Assembly: GCF_000423925.1 (NCBI RefSeq)
Contig: NZ_KE384106.1
Coordinates: forward strand, 106,348 to 170,347
Direction of reading: 5' to 3'
Length of the DNA stretch: 64,000 nucleotides
Source of the DNA: Butyrivibrio sp. VCD2006
GTDB taxonomy: Bacteria; Bacillota; Clostridia; Lachnospirales; Lachnospiraceae
The notes below the pieces were generated by a model that ran no database searches, had not been told where the DNA came from, and was given only the letters and a program-made list of their open reading frames with translations. Below are positions 32,645 to 42,418 of this stretch, piece after piece. How positions within the stretch are numbered: the first letter of the stretch is position 1; each line of letters starts with the position of its first letter. The position numbers and the translations under genes were made by a program.

Positions 32645-34057
32645 CTAGTTTTCACTCGAAGTGTCAAGGTTCTTAACGTCTCCCTTAACTGTTGACGCGT
32701 CGAGAACGATATAATCATATACGCTTAATCCATAATTTGTATTTGATTTAACGATAGCATATTCATCATTCTGATACAAGATACTAATCTGTCTGAAATC
32801 TGCATACCCCTTATTTATGTTATAAACTCCAATAAGGGTATCCTTCGTATTAACGGTAAATTTTTCCTGTGAATCGGCTTTTATCAGTTGGTCACCGTTT
32901 CTCAAGACATCATCATCTACATAATATGAGCTTTCGTTTTCGTTATACAGCTCAACTTCTATAAATTCCGAAGTCTCATTGCCGTTTTCATCGTATCTGT
33001 CCCTTAAAACACCACTGTTATTGTTATTTCCTTTTGTAATATATTCCTTAGGAATAACAAAGAAGCTCTTTTCAGCAATAGCTGAATTGGGTATTTTCAG
33101 TCCGCTCTCATCCTCAGTGATCAGCTCTACATTAAGGAATCTGTCCTTTGAGAAGGTTATCATGGAATTAGTAAAGGAGAAGCCTACAAATGTTTCTCCG
33201 GAATCATTTGTCACATAAGAAACCTTGCCCCAAACCTCATCTTGGTTCTTCAAAAACCTGACCTTGACGTATTCTTTATCAGCTAGAGCTTTTACTTTAT
33301 CAAGATCATTTTCATTAATAACGATCATCCATTCTTCACTGGTTGAAAGCTTAAATGCAGGATCACCTACGCCAACAAGTGAATTGCTGATAAGCTGCTT
33401 CCTCTCATATTTACTACTATCCATGAGATCAGCATTCAGGTCATTAAGCCCTAAATTCTCATATCCATCAATATAGTATTGAACTATTCCTGTATCTGAT
33501 GAATAACAGTAATTGATGCTTTTTAGAGCTGATGCACCACTTAGTGAATCAATGCTCTGAAGTACACTTGAGCTTGCAAGCTTCTGAACAGTTCCGTCCA
33601 GACTTGACTTGAAATCATAAACAGAACCAAATGATCTTGGATCAAAGTCTTCGCTATAGCTTACTATCTGTGACCTGAGTTCACTTAAGTCATCATCCGA
33701 AAGCTCTGCGGTCTCAGTTCCCTGAGTCTTCAAATACTCCAGAAGATCTCCGGATTCGTCAACAGTATAAACAAGGTTGCCTACTGCAACTCTCTGACCT
33801 TCAGTTGCAAAATAATTAACGTATCCTGCATGATCAGCATCTACTATTGTCTCCTGTCTTAGAGCCAGAGCTTCATAGATATTATTCGAAGAAAGTGAAC
33901 CCTCTCTTACCTCATATCCAACTATATGCTTTTTACTGAAATAACTAAAAACACAGATAACTACGTATAACATCAGTAATGCAAAGAATATAATTCCAAC
34001 ATTCAGATGCAAAAAACCGGGAAACTTAGTTACCTTGTTCTTCCTTTTTTTTGCCAT
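32645..34057 (-). CDS. HlyD-like membrane-anchored adaptor protein, function unknown
   Basis: 470 residues. A basic start (MAKKRKNKVTKFPGF), one membrane helix (~19-41) and a large outer part. Two biotinyl-lipoyl-like pieces (QRVAVGNLVYTVDESG) resemble the HlyD/membrane-fusion adaptor fold, with a long middle region rather than a coiled-coil. No outer-membrane channel or ABC partner is next to it. The same kind of gene often precedes sepF in Lachnospiraceae, suggesting a role near the division machinery, but this is inference. Ribosome site is weak (GGAAAT). Confidence 0.65.
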   Translation of the reverse strand: MAKKRKNKVTKFPGFLHLNVGIIFFALLMLYVVICVFSYFSKKHIVGYEVREGSLSSNNIYEALALRQETIVDADHAGYVNYFATEGQRVAVGNLVYTVDESGDLLEYLKTQGTETAELSDDDLSELRSQIVSYSEDFDPRSFGSVYDFKSSLDGTVQKLASSSVLQSIDSLSGASALKSINYCYSSDTGIVQYYIDGYENLGLNDLNADLMDSSKYERKQLISNSLVGVGDPAFKLSTSEEWMIVINENDLDKVKALADKEYVKVRFLKNQDEVWGKVSYVTNDSGETFVGFSFTNSMITFSKDRFLNVELITEDESGLKIPNSAIAEKSFFVIPKEYITKGNNNNSGVLRDRYDENGNETSEFIEVELYNENESSYYVDDDVLRNGDQLIKADSQEKFTVNTKDTLIGVYNINKGYADFRQISILYQNDEYAIVKSNTNYGLSVYDYIVLDASTVKGDVKNLDTSSEN

Positions 34058-34071
34058 ATTTCCAAACTAAA

Positions 34072-34100
34072 GATAAGCCGCGTTTTTCTCGCGGCTTATC
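34072..34100 (-). terminator. Probable terminator between the P-loop gene and HlyD-like gene
   Basis: Perfect 11-bp GC-rich stem GATAAGCCGCG (34072-34082) / CGCGGCTTATC (34090-34100); the T-tail on the minus strand is short (CTTTAGTTT). Confidence 0.6.
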
Positions 34101-34122
34101 AATATCCTATTATTATTTATAA

Positions 34123-34542
34123 TCAGAGCGCTGTAGCAACCTTAGATTTAGCACTTTCAGGAAGCTCAGATTCATCCATTGATACACTGAGTACGAAGTC
34201 AACATTGAACTTCTCACTCAAACGCTCGAGCTTTTCAATTGTAGGGGTGATATCCTGTCCCTCAAGACATGCAATGTTGAGGAAACCATCGAAATACATT
34301 TGCTGAAGATCGTGATCCTGTGAAATCACGCCACTGACGAAACCGATAAATTCGTCTGAATTCTCAATCATAAACTCCGGAACTACAATAAGGCGAACTT
34401 TATTGTTAAGTTCAAACATGTGCTTTGTATTTCTATCAAGAAATACTACGTTGCCTAAGATGTTCTTAACCTCGGTATTGACCTTGTTCAACAGGCATTT
34501 TGTCTTGCCCTTTCCCTTTTTCCCAACGATTAATTGAACCAT
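34123..34542 (-). CDS. Small P-loop protein (annotated in relatives as PilT-like/twitching motility)
   Basis: 139 residues. A clear Walker A (VGKKGKGKTKCLLNKV, ~4-18) is at the N-terminus; FLDRN and VRLIVVPEF follow. There is no room for the rest of a PilT ATPase, so the pilus name is not supported. It may be a nucleotide-binding regulatory protein. ATG 34542 has GGAGGG seven bases ahead; two longer starts would lie on top of that site. Alone between the carboxypeptidase and the HlyD-like gene. Function unknown. Confidence 0.6.
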   Translation of the reverse strand: MVQLIVGKKGKGKTKCLLNKVNTEVKNILGNVVFLDRNTKHMFELNNKVRLIVVPEFMIENSDEFIGFVSGVISQDHDLQQMYFDGFLNIACLEGQDITPTIEKLERLSEKFNVDFVLSVSMDESELPESAKSKVATAL

Positions 34543-34647
34543 ATCCATACCCTCCAGTGTGTAATATTTTATTTGAAGCAAGGCTCGAAATTCTACGAAT
34601 TTCTTGCTTTTCGATTCCGCCGCTTCAGTTGTTAATAATATTATAGT

Positions 34648-35622
34648 TTACCCATTCGTTATCTGCAATAACAAATCAGACATTTCATGATAAAGTGTCT
34701 CGGTATCCTCAGCCCGCATGATTACTGCAATGTAGTTATTGCCGGAAGTGTCTGATGCCAACTGTATCAAGCAATGGCCGGCAGCATTTGTTGTTCCTGT
34801 TTTACCCCCAAGAACAGTAATACCGGCAGGCATCGTATAATTGCCATTTATATAGCCGTTTGTATTTCTGATTTCTATATCTCTGAGTTCACCGCTTGAA
34901 GTATTAACCTGCGTTGAATATGCAGACATCCTTATTATTTCGTTGAATTTATCATACTTCAAAGCTTCATTAAACATAAGATACATGTCATATACACATG
35001 TATAGTGATCATCTGCAGTTAAGCCGTTAGGATTCATAAAATGAGTATGTGTTGCACCAAGTGAAAGTGCTTCATTATTCATTGCATCAACAAAAGCATC
35101 TACGCTTCCAGAAATACTTTTAGCAATAAGAAGCGCAACATCATTAGCTGAATATATCAAAAGTAGGTGAAGTGCCTGCTCAAGAGTCATGGAATCACCG
35201 GCCTTAAGATTGATTTTCTGAGCTCCATCTTCAGTTACATAAACATCGGAATCAGCAACAAGTATCTGGTCAAGTGAGCCATTTTTAAGCGCAACAATAG
35301 CCGTCATCACCTTAGTAAGTGATGCCGGGTCTATCTGGAGCTGTGCGTTTTTGCAGTAAAGAGTTTTTTTATTGCTAAGATCAAAGAGACCGCAACATGT
35401 GTTATCAGATAGCGTAAGTGAATCACCAATATCACTGTTCGTCACACATAAATCTCCCGCAAAACTTTTCATGACAACAACTCCGGTTTCGCTATATTCC
35501 GTAGATGAAATTTTGTAAGGAAAAGCATAATCAGAATCTGCGCAACCACATAAAATATTTGAAGAAATCAGCGCAAGACAAATTAAGGCAAGCCGCCTTC
35601 TAATTTTACTTATACATCTCAC
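34648..35622 (-). CDS. D-alanyl-D-alanine carboxypeptidase (peptidase S11), lipoprotein-like
   Basis: About 324 residues. A signal with a lipobox-like L-C-G-C suggests a lipoprotein. All three penicillin-binding motifs are seen: SLTKVMTAI (SxxK, with the catalytic Ser), YSAND (SxN) and [11 protein letters not shown] (KTG). It trims the last D-Ala from peptidoglycan side chains, limiting cross-links. It lacks the long C-terminal domain of DacA (~400 residues), so it is a short form. The start is GTG 35622, or TTG 35631 with GAGGAG only three bases away; both overlap the mgsA end. It closes the elongasome operon. Confidence 0.85.
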   Translation of the reverse strand: MRCISKIRRRLALICLALISSNILCGCADSDYAFPYKISSTEYSETGVVVMKSFAGDLCVTNSDIGDSLTLSDNTCCGLFDLSNKKTLYCKNAQLQIDPASLTKVMTAIVALKNGSLDQILVADSDVYVTEDGAQKINLKAGDSMTLEQALHLLLIYSANDVALLIAKSISGSVDAFVDAMNNEALSLGATHTHFMNPNGLTADDHYTCVYDMYLMFNEALKYDKFNEIIRMSAYSTQVNTSSGELRDIEIRNTNGYINGNYTMPAGITVLGGKTGTTNAAGHCLIQLASDTSGNNYIAVIMRAEDTETLYHEMSDLLLQITNG

Positions 35623-36001
35623 GCCACTCAAGATCTCCTCTATCCAATGATTTAATTAAAAGTTCAGCAGTAGCAAGATTTGTAGCAATCGGAATGTTAT
35701 GCATATCACATAGACGAGTGACATTATTAACATCCGGCTCATGAACCTTCTGTGTTAATGGATCGCGAAGAAAAATGACAAGATCGATTTCATTGGCCTC
35801 AATAGCAGCACCGATCTGCTGTGAGCCTCCGAGATGTCCTGCAAGATACTTGTGGATACTAAGGTTAGTAACCTCTTCTATAAGTCTTCCTGTAGTTCCT
35901 GTTGCATAAAGATCATGCTTGGTTAATATACCTCTGTATGCTATACAGAAGTTCTGCATTAATTTCTTTTTTGCATCATGAGCTATAAAAGCAATGTTCA
36001 T
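35606..36001 (-). CDS. mgsA: Methylglyoxal synthase
   Basis: 131 residues. Converts dihydroxyacetone phosphate to methylglyoxal, a bypass that relieves sugar-phosphate stress. Seen: [26 protein letters not shown] (phosphate binding), [10 protein letters not shown], the catalytic-Asp region VIFLRDPL, and [31 protein letters not shown] 36001 follows GGGGAAGGGGATACCA. It is placed between rodA and a D,D-carboxypeptidase gene in what looks like one transcript with the rod-shape genes, a link that is common in Clostridia but not explained. Confidence 0.93.
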   Translation of the reverse strand: MNIAFIAHDAKKKLMQNFCIAYRGILTKHDLYATGTTGRLIEEVTNLSIHKYLAGHLGGSQQIGAAIEANEIDLVIFLRDPLTQKVHEPDVNNVTRLCDMHNIPIATNLATAELLIKSLDRGDLEWREMYK

Positions 36002-36019
36002 TGGTATCCCCTTCCCCAA

Positions 36020-37156
36020 CTAAAAGTATTTTTTGCTCTGCAATCGCACGTTAAGTACAAAACCCATACCCGCAAAGCAACTGACTAAAGATGTAAGTCC
36101 TGCGCTGACAAACGGCAGCGGAATTCCAGTATTAGGAAGCGCTCCTGTGGCAACTCCGATATTCAGGAATCCCTGAAAACCGATCCAGGCCCCCATACCT
36201 GTTGCGATCAGTTGTCCTGTGAGATCCTTTGCCCTGCCTGCTATTACCATGCATTCCAGAGCAATAAGGAGAATCAGCACTATAACAGCGCATCCACCTA
36301 TAAATCCAAATTCTTCACCTACAACAGTGAAAATGAAATCTGTTTGAGACTCTGATACGAAACCACCGTTCAAAACCGAGCTTATCTCATTAGTATTATA
36401 TCCTTTACCCAAAAGCTGTCCTGAACCTATAGCCATAATAGAATTCAGAGTCTGATAAGCATCTGATGATGCGAAATCTTCAGGGTGAAGCCATGCTAAA
36501 ACACGCCTCTGCTGATAGTCTCTCAGAATAATACTCTTGTCAGCAAGCGCATCAAATATTACAAGCAAGGCTGTAGGAATTGAAATACCAAGAACTGTTA
36601 TCACAAATTTCATGCTTATTCCTGCCGAAAACATAATGCATGCAATAATAACTGTCAGCATTATTGTTGTAGAAAGGTCAGGCTGCATAACAATCATGAT
36701 AAGAGGCGGTATCAAAAGCCCGAGACAAATGAAGATAAAGTAGATTTTTTTTACTTTATCCTTATATTTCATTATGAACGCTGAAAAAAATAAAATCAAT
36801 AAAATTTTGGATGCTTCAGATGGCTGAAACTGCACGCCAAGAATCGTAATCCAGCGCGTAGCACCCTTAACCGAATGGCTAAGTGGTGTAAAAACCAGTG
36901 CCAAAACAGCAAGGTTAAGAATATAGTAAATTATATAAAATTTACATATAAACACATAGTCGAGAATTGATATGAAAATCATCATAAAAATTCCAAGCAT
37001 AATACCAACTATCTGCTTCTTTTTATATGACGGATCAGCACTTCCAACGGCCATAACGCCAATACATGAAAGTGCTATAAGCATAAGTACAAGCTTAAAA
37101 TCATAATCAAATATATTGTAACTTTTCAGTTTTTCCAAAAATGTCTCAGTCCGCAT
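36020..37156 (-). CDS. rodA: RodA-type SEDS peptidoglycan polymerase
   Basis: 378 residues, ~10 membrane helices. SEDS family: WITILGVQFQPSEASKILLILFFSAF, QPDLSTTIMLTVI, LLGKGYNTNEISSVLNGGFVSESQTDFIFTVVGEEFGFIGG (with catalytic region) and GIPLPFVSAGLTSLVSCFAG. It polymerises lipid II in the cylinder wall with PBP2. ATG 37156 (GGAG seven bases ahead) overlaps the PBP2 stop by 11 bases, so the polymerase and its partner are translated together. Longer starts would run deep into PBP2. Confidence 0.92.
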   Translation of the reverse strand: MRTETFLEKLKSYNIFDYDFKLVLMLIALSCIGVMAVGSADPSYKKKQIVGIMLGIFMMIFISILDYVFICKFYIIYYILNLAVLALVFTPLSHSVKGATRWITILGVQFQPSEASKILLILFFSAFIMKYKDKVKKIYFIFICLGLLIPPLIMIVMQPDLSTTIMLTVIIACIMFSAGISMKFVITVLGISIPTALLVIFDALADKSIILRDYQQRRVLAWLHPEDFASSDAYQTLNSIMAIGSGQLLGKGYNTNEISSVLNGGFVSESQTDFIFTVVGEEFGFIGGCAVIVLILLIALECMVIAGRAKDLTGQLIATGMGAWIGFQGFLNIGVATGALPNTGIPLPFVSAGLTSLVSCFAGMGFVLNVRLQSKKYF

Positions 37157-40010
37157 TAGCTTCTCCACCCTGCAGCTCTTGAGCTGTTCCGTTCTGCATT
37201 TCATCGGCTTCTGCAAGTCCGAAGTAGTATGCAAGTGCTTTCTTGGTTATCTGTGCTGCATAGCTTGATGAATAGCCATAGGCTATACGTGTTGCTATTG
37301 AAATTTCAGGATTCTCATAAGGTGCATAGCAAACAAAAAGTGCGTGGTTCGCTCTTTTCTTAGACTCCTCGGCTGTTCCTGTCTTACCTGCAACATTTAC
37401 GGCAAGATCATTGAAATAATCCTTATCTTCTACAACCTGACGCATACCAAGATGTATAGCATTCCAGTAAGATGAATCCATATCTATATGATTACGAATA
37501 GTAGCCCCATGCTCTTCAAGCAGGTTTCCGTCAGGATCCGATGTCTTTTTTACAAGTGTAAGATTATAGCATGTACCGCTATTAGCTACAGCAGTGATAT
37601 ATCTTGCAAGACCGACTGTAGTGAATGAGTTTGTACCCTGACCAATTGCAGAACGTGTTGAGTCAAGGTCAGATACTATCGGATCGTACTCAGTTATCTC
37701 TATTCCGGTTGTTTCACTAAGTCCGTACATATCAGCATATTTAGCAAGCTTTTCAAGACCCACATCTGATTTATAGTTATCACCTACAAGGCTCAATCTG
37801 TAACCAACTTCAAAGAAGAAGGCGTTACATGAATTCCTTATACCTCCGGTTACATCAAGAGAGCCGTGGGATCTGGGATAAATCCAGCAGTGAGCGGGAT
37901 TAGTATTATCAAGCTTATCAAAAACACCGGTACAGGTAATAGTTGAACCTGTATCAATAACACCCTCCAAAAGTCCTGCAGTTGCAGAAACCATCTTGAA
38001 GGTGGAACCGGGAGCTGTTCTCTGCATGGTCGCATAGTTAAGAAGCGGTGAAGACTGATCGCTTCGAAGCTTAGCGTAGTACTCAGAATCAACTCCGTTA
38101 GCCATTTTGTTATTGTCATAGCCCGGATATGAAACAAGCGCAAGCACGTCTCCGTTATTTACATCCGTAACAACCATTGACCCTGTACAAGGATCAAGTG
38201 CAAGCTGTGCAGGCGTAATATCGAGATTTGAAATTCTGTTGATTATAAATGTATAGGGTGATTCACTTCCTGCAAGCCACTGTGATAGCTCTTCCTCCGG
38301 AAGCTCAACTATGCCCTGCTCAAGAAGTATGTTACAAACGGCATTTCCACTTATAAGATCATCCTGAAGCAGATATTTATAAAACTTTTTATTGAACTCA
38401 TCATCGTCTTCAATTTCTTCGAAAATGAATTCAACAATTTTATCAAATATCTCCTGCGAGTCAACATACTGACTCTCCAGGTCAAGCATTGTAACGTCAA
38501 TCCAGTTAGCAGATATACAATATCTTATATAATCCGATAAAGAAATAGTTTCATCAGTAGTCCATGCGATGTAGTTCTTATCTTCCTTATCAACCTTTGA
38601 TGAATCAATTACACCGGTATTATAGAGCTTATTAGCCAGATAACTCATATAAACCTGATACTCTTTTGTGAGCTGATTATAGGGTGTATTGAGTTCTGTA
38701 AGCTCACTTCTTAAGCTTGCATGCACCTGTTGCTGCTTTGCAAGAAAGCTTTCATGAACAAGCATCTCCGCAGAACCTGCATCGGAGCTCTCCATATGCT
38801 TAAGGTTTATAACGTGGTTATCAAAAAGCGCAAAAAACACATCATATACAGGTATCTTAATATCACTGGCCTTTGAATTCTCACCCATTGTATAGAACTT
38901 GATATTTTCTATTTTTGAAATAAGAATACCTGCCAGGGACTGCTCAATTATGTTATAGCAGGCTTCCTGAAGATCCTTATCAATGGTCAGATATACATTG
39001 CTTCCTGCCGTCGAATCGATATAGCTGCTTGTTTCGATAACTTTACCGGTATTATCAACGTAAACAGTTTCACTACCCTTTGTTCCCTGAAGAACTGATT
39101 CCATTGACTGCTCAATTCCGGATTTACCTACAGTGTCATTTGAAGTATAGCTCGGATTTATCGCCTGTAATTCAGCAAGCTCTGTATCAGAGACCTTACC
39201 TGTATATCCGAGTATCTGTGAAAAGTACTCAGAATCAACATAAACTCTTGCAGTATCTTCTTCTATTGATACGCCTTCAAGGATATTGGAGTTCTCCATT
39301 ATATCAGCCACAGTTTTATCGCAAACATTCGTGGCAATTGTAGTGTTGATGTACTTCTGGTAGCTGTTTGAGAACATCTTATATCTGATAACGATCAGTT
39401 TAAGCTGTCTTTCTTTTGTATATCCCATCCCGGGTACAAAGCTCTTTTTGTTGTTGGGATCAGTATAGTCACCTATACCGAATTTCTCACAAAGATCCTC
39501 AACAACCTCCTGTGCTGTCTTTGATCTTTCCTCATATTTGAGATCATTTGTGTTGGATTTCCCATAAACATCTGCCAAAAATCTGAGCAAAGCCTTATCT
39601 TCAATAGTAAACTCAAATTCATTGGCACTGTTTAACTGAATATTAAAATCAGTATCAACTACATCACCGTCTTTTTCAATGATATCAATTGTCTTATTGA
39701 TTGTTTCATTGAGTGCAGCATTTTTACCTGATCCGGACTCATAGACATCCTCGATCATTACGGAATTCGACAGCTGATTATAAGCCAGAAGGTTACCGTT
39801 TCTGTCATATATATTGCCTCTTGCTGCAGCAATTGATTTTTCCTTTTGGATTTTTAACTGAAAAGAGTCCTGATATGTTTCTCCCTTTACGATCTGTAAA
39901 AAGAAAAGTCTGTAAATAAGCCCTGCACAGGCTAATATAAGCAGGGCTGAAATCATAACAAGACGAGACGTTATGAAATTTACAACAACTTCTTTTATCT
40001 TACTAAACAA
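37146..40010 (-). CDS. mrdA: Penicillin-binding protein 2 (class B, elongasome transpeptidase)
   Basis: About 954 residues, versus ~630-720 for usual PBP2. A membrane anchor (~18-40), pedestal (RGNIYDRNGNLLAYN ... ), and transpeptidase domain: PGSTFKMVSATAG (catalytic Ser669), an SxN-like motif (RNSCNAFFFEVGY) and KTGTAEE. The extra length is an insertion of ~220 residues between the pedestal (LTIDKDLQEACYNIIEQ) and the transpeptidase entry (GSMVVTDVNNGDVLALVSYPG). It cross-links new wall with RodA. No ATG is near the N-terminus; TTG 40010 with AAAGGAG 11 bases ahead is preferred, TTG 40043 and GTG 40022 being alternatives. Confidence 0.9.
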   Translation of the reverse strand: MFSKIKEVVVNFITSRLVMISALLILACAGLIYRLFFLQIVKGETYQDSFQLKIQKEKSIAAARGNIYDRNGNLLAYNQLSNSVMIEDVYESGSGKNAALNETINKTIDIIEKDGDVVDTDFNIQLNSANEFEFTIEDKALLRFLADVYGKSNTNDLKYEERSKTAQEVVEDLCEKFGIGDYTDPNNKKSFVPGMGYTKERQLKLIVIRYKMFSNSYQKYINTTIATNVCDKTVADIMENSNILEGVSIEEDTARVYVDSEYFSQILGYTGKVSDTELAELQAINPSYTSNDTVGKSGIEQSMESVLQGTKGSETVYVDNTGKVIETSSYIDSTAGSNVYLTIDKDLQEACYNIIEQSLAGILISKIENIKFYTMGENSKASDIKIPVYDVFFALFDNHVINLKHMESSDAGSAEMLVHESFLAKQQQVHASLRSELTELNTPYNQLTKEYQVYMSYLANKLYNTGVIDSSKVDKEDKNYIAWTTDETISLSDYIRYCISANWIDVTMLDLESQYVDSQEIFDKIVEFIFEEIEDDDEFNKKFYKYLLQDDLISGNAVCNILLEQGIVELPEEELSQWLAGSESPYTFIINRISNLDITPAQLALDPCTGSMVVTDVNNGDVLALVSYPGYDNNKMANGVDSEYYAKLRSDQSSPLLNYATMQRTAPGSTFKMVSATAGLLEGVIDTGSTITCTGVFDKLDNTNPAHCWIYPRSHGSLDVTGGIRNSCNAFFFEVGYRLSLVGDNYKSDVGLEKLAKYADMYGLSETTGIEITEYDPIVSDLDSTRSAIGQGTNSFTTVGLARYITAVANSGTCYNLTLVKKTSDPDGNLLEEHGATIRNHIDMDSSYWNAIHLGMRQVVEDKDYFNDLAVNVAGKTGTAEESKKRANHALFVCYAPYENPEISIATRIAYGYSSSYAAQITKKALAYYFGLAEADEMQNGTAQELQGGEANAD

Positions 40011-40521
40011 ACTTCTTTGCACTCCTTTGTTCAATATCTTCAAGATAAGTATTGATCTTGATTAGAACAGGATAGATAAATACAGCTGCCAGAGCCGTAT
40101 AAACCGCTTCCGGTAAAATTACATTTATTGTGTAATAGGCTATGTTGAATTTGTTTCTGAACATAAACAGAAGCACATAACAGACAAATCCGAACAGGAA
40201 GTCCGAAGAAACTATCAGTGCTAGTGGAAGCAGGATATTCTCAGGGAAAAAGATTTTGTTGAATTTCCCGATTATAAAACCTATATACATATAGATAAGG
40301 GCATAAAACCCAAGATATGTCCCAAAGAAAATATCCACTAAAAGCCCGCAGACCATACCGATGATCATTCCGCTTTTATCTCCTCTCATAAATGCATAAG
40401 AAGATGTCAGGATTATCATCAGATTAGGCACGATACCACTAAAATCCAGAACCCTGAAAACGGTAGTCTGCAATATGAAGCTTATTAAAATGGATAAAAC
40501 TGTAAATAATATTCTTCGCAT
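40003..40521 (-). CDS. mreD: Rod shape-determining protein MreD
   Basis: 172 residues, 5-6 membrane helices. Typical MreD start ILFTVLSILISFILQTTVF and the middle YAFMRGDKSGMIIGMVCGLLVDIFFGTYLGFYALIYMYIGFIIG region. It helps organise MreC and PBP2 in the elongasome; sequence conservation in the family is weak, so identity rests on membrane pattern and position between mreC and PBP2. Its end overlaps the PBP2 start. RBS GGGGAAT, ten bases ahead. Confidence 0.85.
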   Translation of the reverse strand: MRRILFTVLSILISFILQTTVFRVLDFSGIVPNLMIILTSSYAFMRGDKSGMIIGMVCGLLVDIFFGTYLGFYALIYMYIGFIIGKFNKIFFPENILLPLALIVSSDFLFGFVCYVLLFMFRNKFNIAYYTINVILPEAVYTALAAVFIYPVLIKINTYLEDIEQRSAKKFV

Positions 40522-40528
40522 AAAAGCA

Positions 40529-41395
40529 TTATTCCCCGGTATTTTTGAGCTTCATTATTACCAAAACTTCATTCATATACTCAAATTGTACCACAGGAGT
40601 GATTCTTCCGGATTTTGTCAGATTGTTTGAATCCTCTTCTATCGTGGATATATATCCAACCAAAACTCCGGGCAGGTACTTATCACTAATATTGGAAGTA
40701 ACGACCTTATCTCCTACTGAGACCTTGTCCGCCTCATCAACAAGCTTTGAAAAAGAAATCTGTCCTTCGTTATAAAGTTCAAGATCTCCAGTCGCGATGA
40801 GATTCTCGGAAGCAGAAAGTACAGTACAGCTTACTGAAGAATTATCAGCAATAATGGTCTGCACCTTAGCCCAGTCAGGTCCAACATCAGTAATCCTGCC
40901 TACAAGTCCTCCACCTGCGATAACATTCATATCAACCTCTACGCCAACATCAGAACCCTTGTCGATAACAAAGGAATGATACCAGTTACCTGCATCCTTG
41001 GCGATTATTCTGGCGCCAATCTTCTTATAATCAGAATATTGGGCATCAAGTTCATAGAGCTCCCTCAGCTTGGTCAGCTCATACTTATCCTGTTCAAGGT
41101 TGGTATTCTCAATAGTCAGCTGTTCAACCTGTTTTTTAAGATTCTGATTCTCTGTCTGCAGGGCACGTATACTTTCAAGATTATCTGAGGTACTCTTCAT
41201 CCAGACGCCAACAGTAGTAATGCCCTTCTGAAAAGGCACAACAACAGCGCCGGCAAAGGAATTAACTGAGCTGTTAAACACATTAGTGTTAAACGTAATT
41301 GCGATAAGCCCCACACATAAAATTGTTAAAATAAAGAGGAGATATTTACTTGGAAGTGTAAATTTATCTCCCCCTCTTTTAATGATAGGACTCAT
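40529..41395 (-). CDS. mreC: Rod shape-determining protein MreC
   Basis: 288 residues. One N-terminal membrane helix (~18-38), a coiled coil (~65-110: LESIRALQTENQNLKKQVEQL), and the two-barrel MreC domain (ARIIAKDAGNWYHSFVIDKGSD, GLVGRITDVG, VQTIIADNSSVS, YLPGVLVGYIS). It links MreB inside to PBP2 outside. Starts within a base of the mreB stop with GAGG in the mreB end as ribosome site, indicating coupled translation. Confidence 0.92.
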   Translation of the reverse strand: MSPIIKRGGDKFTLPSKYLLFILTILCVGLIAITFNTNVFNSSVNSFAGAVVVPFQKGITTVGVWMKSTSDNLESIRALQTENQNLKKQVEQLTIENTNLEQDKYELTKLRELYELDAQYSDYKKIGARIIAKDAGNWYHSFVIDKGSDVGVEVDMNVIAGGGLVGRITDVGPDWAKVQTIIADNSSVSCTVLSASENLIATGDLELYNEGQISFSKLVDEADKVSVGDKVVTSNISDKYLPGVLVGYISTIEEDSNNLTKSGRITPVVQFEYMNEVLVIMKLKNTGE

Positions 41396-42403
41396 TTATA
41401 CATCCTCTTCAACTGAGTAAGCAAGAGCCTTATACTGATCATCCTTTATTATCTTACCAAGACCTAAAGCAACAGAGCTGAGCGGGTTCTCAGCAAGATT
41501 AACATTAAGGCCTACGCCATTTGAAAGTCTCTGAGCAAGATGGCAAACCTGAGAAGCGCCACCTGTGAGATAAAGACCATGCTTGAAAATATCGGCAGCA
41601 AGTTCCGGAGGTGTACGCTCAAGAGTAGCCTTTATATTATCAAGGATCTGATCAAAGCTCTCGATAAGTGACTGATCAATGAGGTCAGTAGGAATAGATC
41701 TCTCTACAGGAAGACCTGTTACAATATCTCTTCCATATACGATGGCATCCTGACCTGCCTTCTCGAGGTCCTTAAGAGACATCTTTATATTCTCTGAAGT
41801 CTTCTCTCCGATGATAAGTGAAAATTCCTTACGGATAACGTTTCTGATAGCATCATCAAACTTCTTGCCACCAACCTTGATAAGCTTACTGATTACAATA
41901 CCTTTAAGTGAAAGAATTGAAATCTCAGTAGTATCGAATCCTACGTTAACTACGAGTACACCCTGTGAATTCATGACATCAACGCCCATTCCGAGACCAT
42001 CAGCCACAGGCTTTTTAACCATCATGATTTTCTTAGCCTTAACACCTGATTCTCTGATAAGATCATGGAAAGCTCGTCTCTCTACCTCTGTTACATCCTT
42101 CGGTACGGCAATATAAACATCAACAGGTTTAAGAGCACCCTTCATCTGATCTGTGATGAAAAGCTTTACAAGAGTCTTCATGTGTTCAATGTCAGCGATA
42201 ACACCATTACTTAAAGGATAAGAAATCTTGATATTGCTAGGTGCCTTCTCATACATATCGTAGGCAGAATCTCCATAAGCAAGAATTGATTTCTTATTCT
42301 CAACTGCTATAAGATTCTTCTCTACAGTTACAGCATCAGTAGCCTTGTTGTAGATTTTGATGTTGCTTGTTCCAAGATCGATACCGAAAGTATTGTTGCC
42401 CAA
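41396..42403 (-). CDS. mreB: Rod shape-determining protein MreB
   Basis: 335 residues, full length. Actin-type ATPase: phosphate 1 loop FGIDLGTSNIKIY, KPVADGLGMG, phosphate 2 loop VVNVGFDTTEISIL, adenosine motif GLYLTGGASQV and PLSSVALGLGKI. It forms membrane filaments that guide elongation. The only usable start is TTG 42403, with a perfect AGGAGG seven bases ahead; there is no ATG nearby. Pairs with mreC and mreD downstream; radC is 16 bases upstream. Confidence 0.93.
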   Translation of the reverse strand: MGNNTFGIDLGTSNIKIYNKATDAVTVEKNLIAVENKKSILAYGDSAYDMYEKAPSNIKISYPLSNGVIADIEHMKTLVKLFITDQMKGALKPVDVYIAVPKDVTEVERRAFHDLIRESGVKAKKIMMVKKPVADGLGMGVDVMNSQGVLVVNVGFDTTEISILSLKGIVISKLIKVGGKKFDDAIRNVIRKEFSLIIGEKTSENIKMSLKDLEKAGQDAIVYGRDIVTGLPVERSIPTDLIDQSLIESFDQILDNIKATLERTPPELAADIFKHGLYLTGGASQVCHLAQRLSNGVGLNVNLAENPLSSVALGLGKIIKDDQYKALAYSVEEDV

Positions 42404-42418
42404 AATAAGCCTCCTAAA

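Noticed and set aside
34123-34542. PilT pilus-retraction ATPase
   Set aside because: Only a P-loop is shared; the protein is 139 residues, lacks the Walker B and His boxes, and no pilus genes are nearby.
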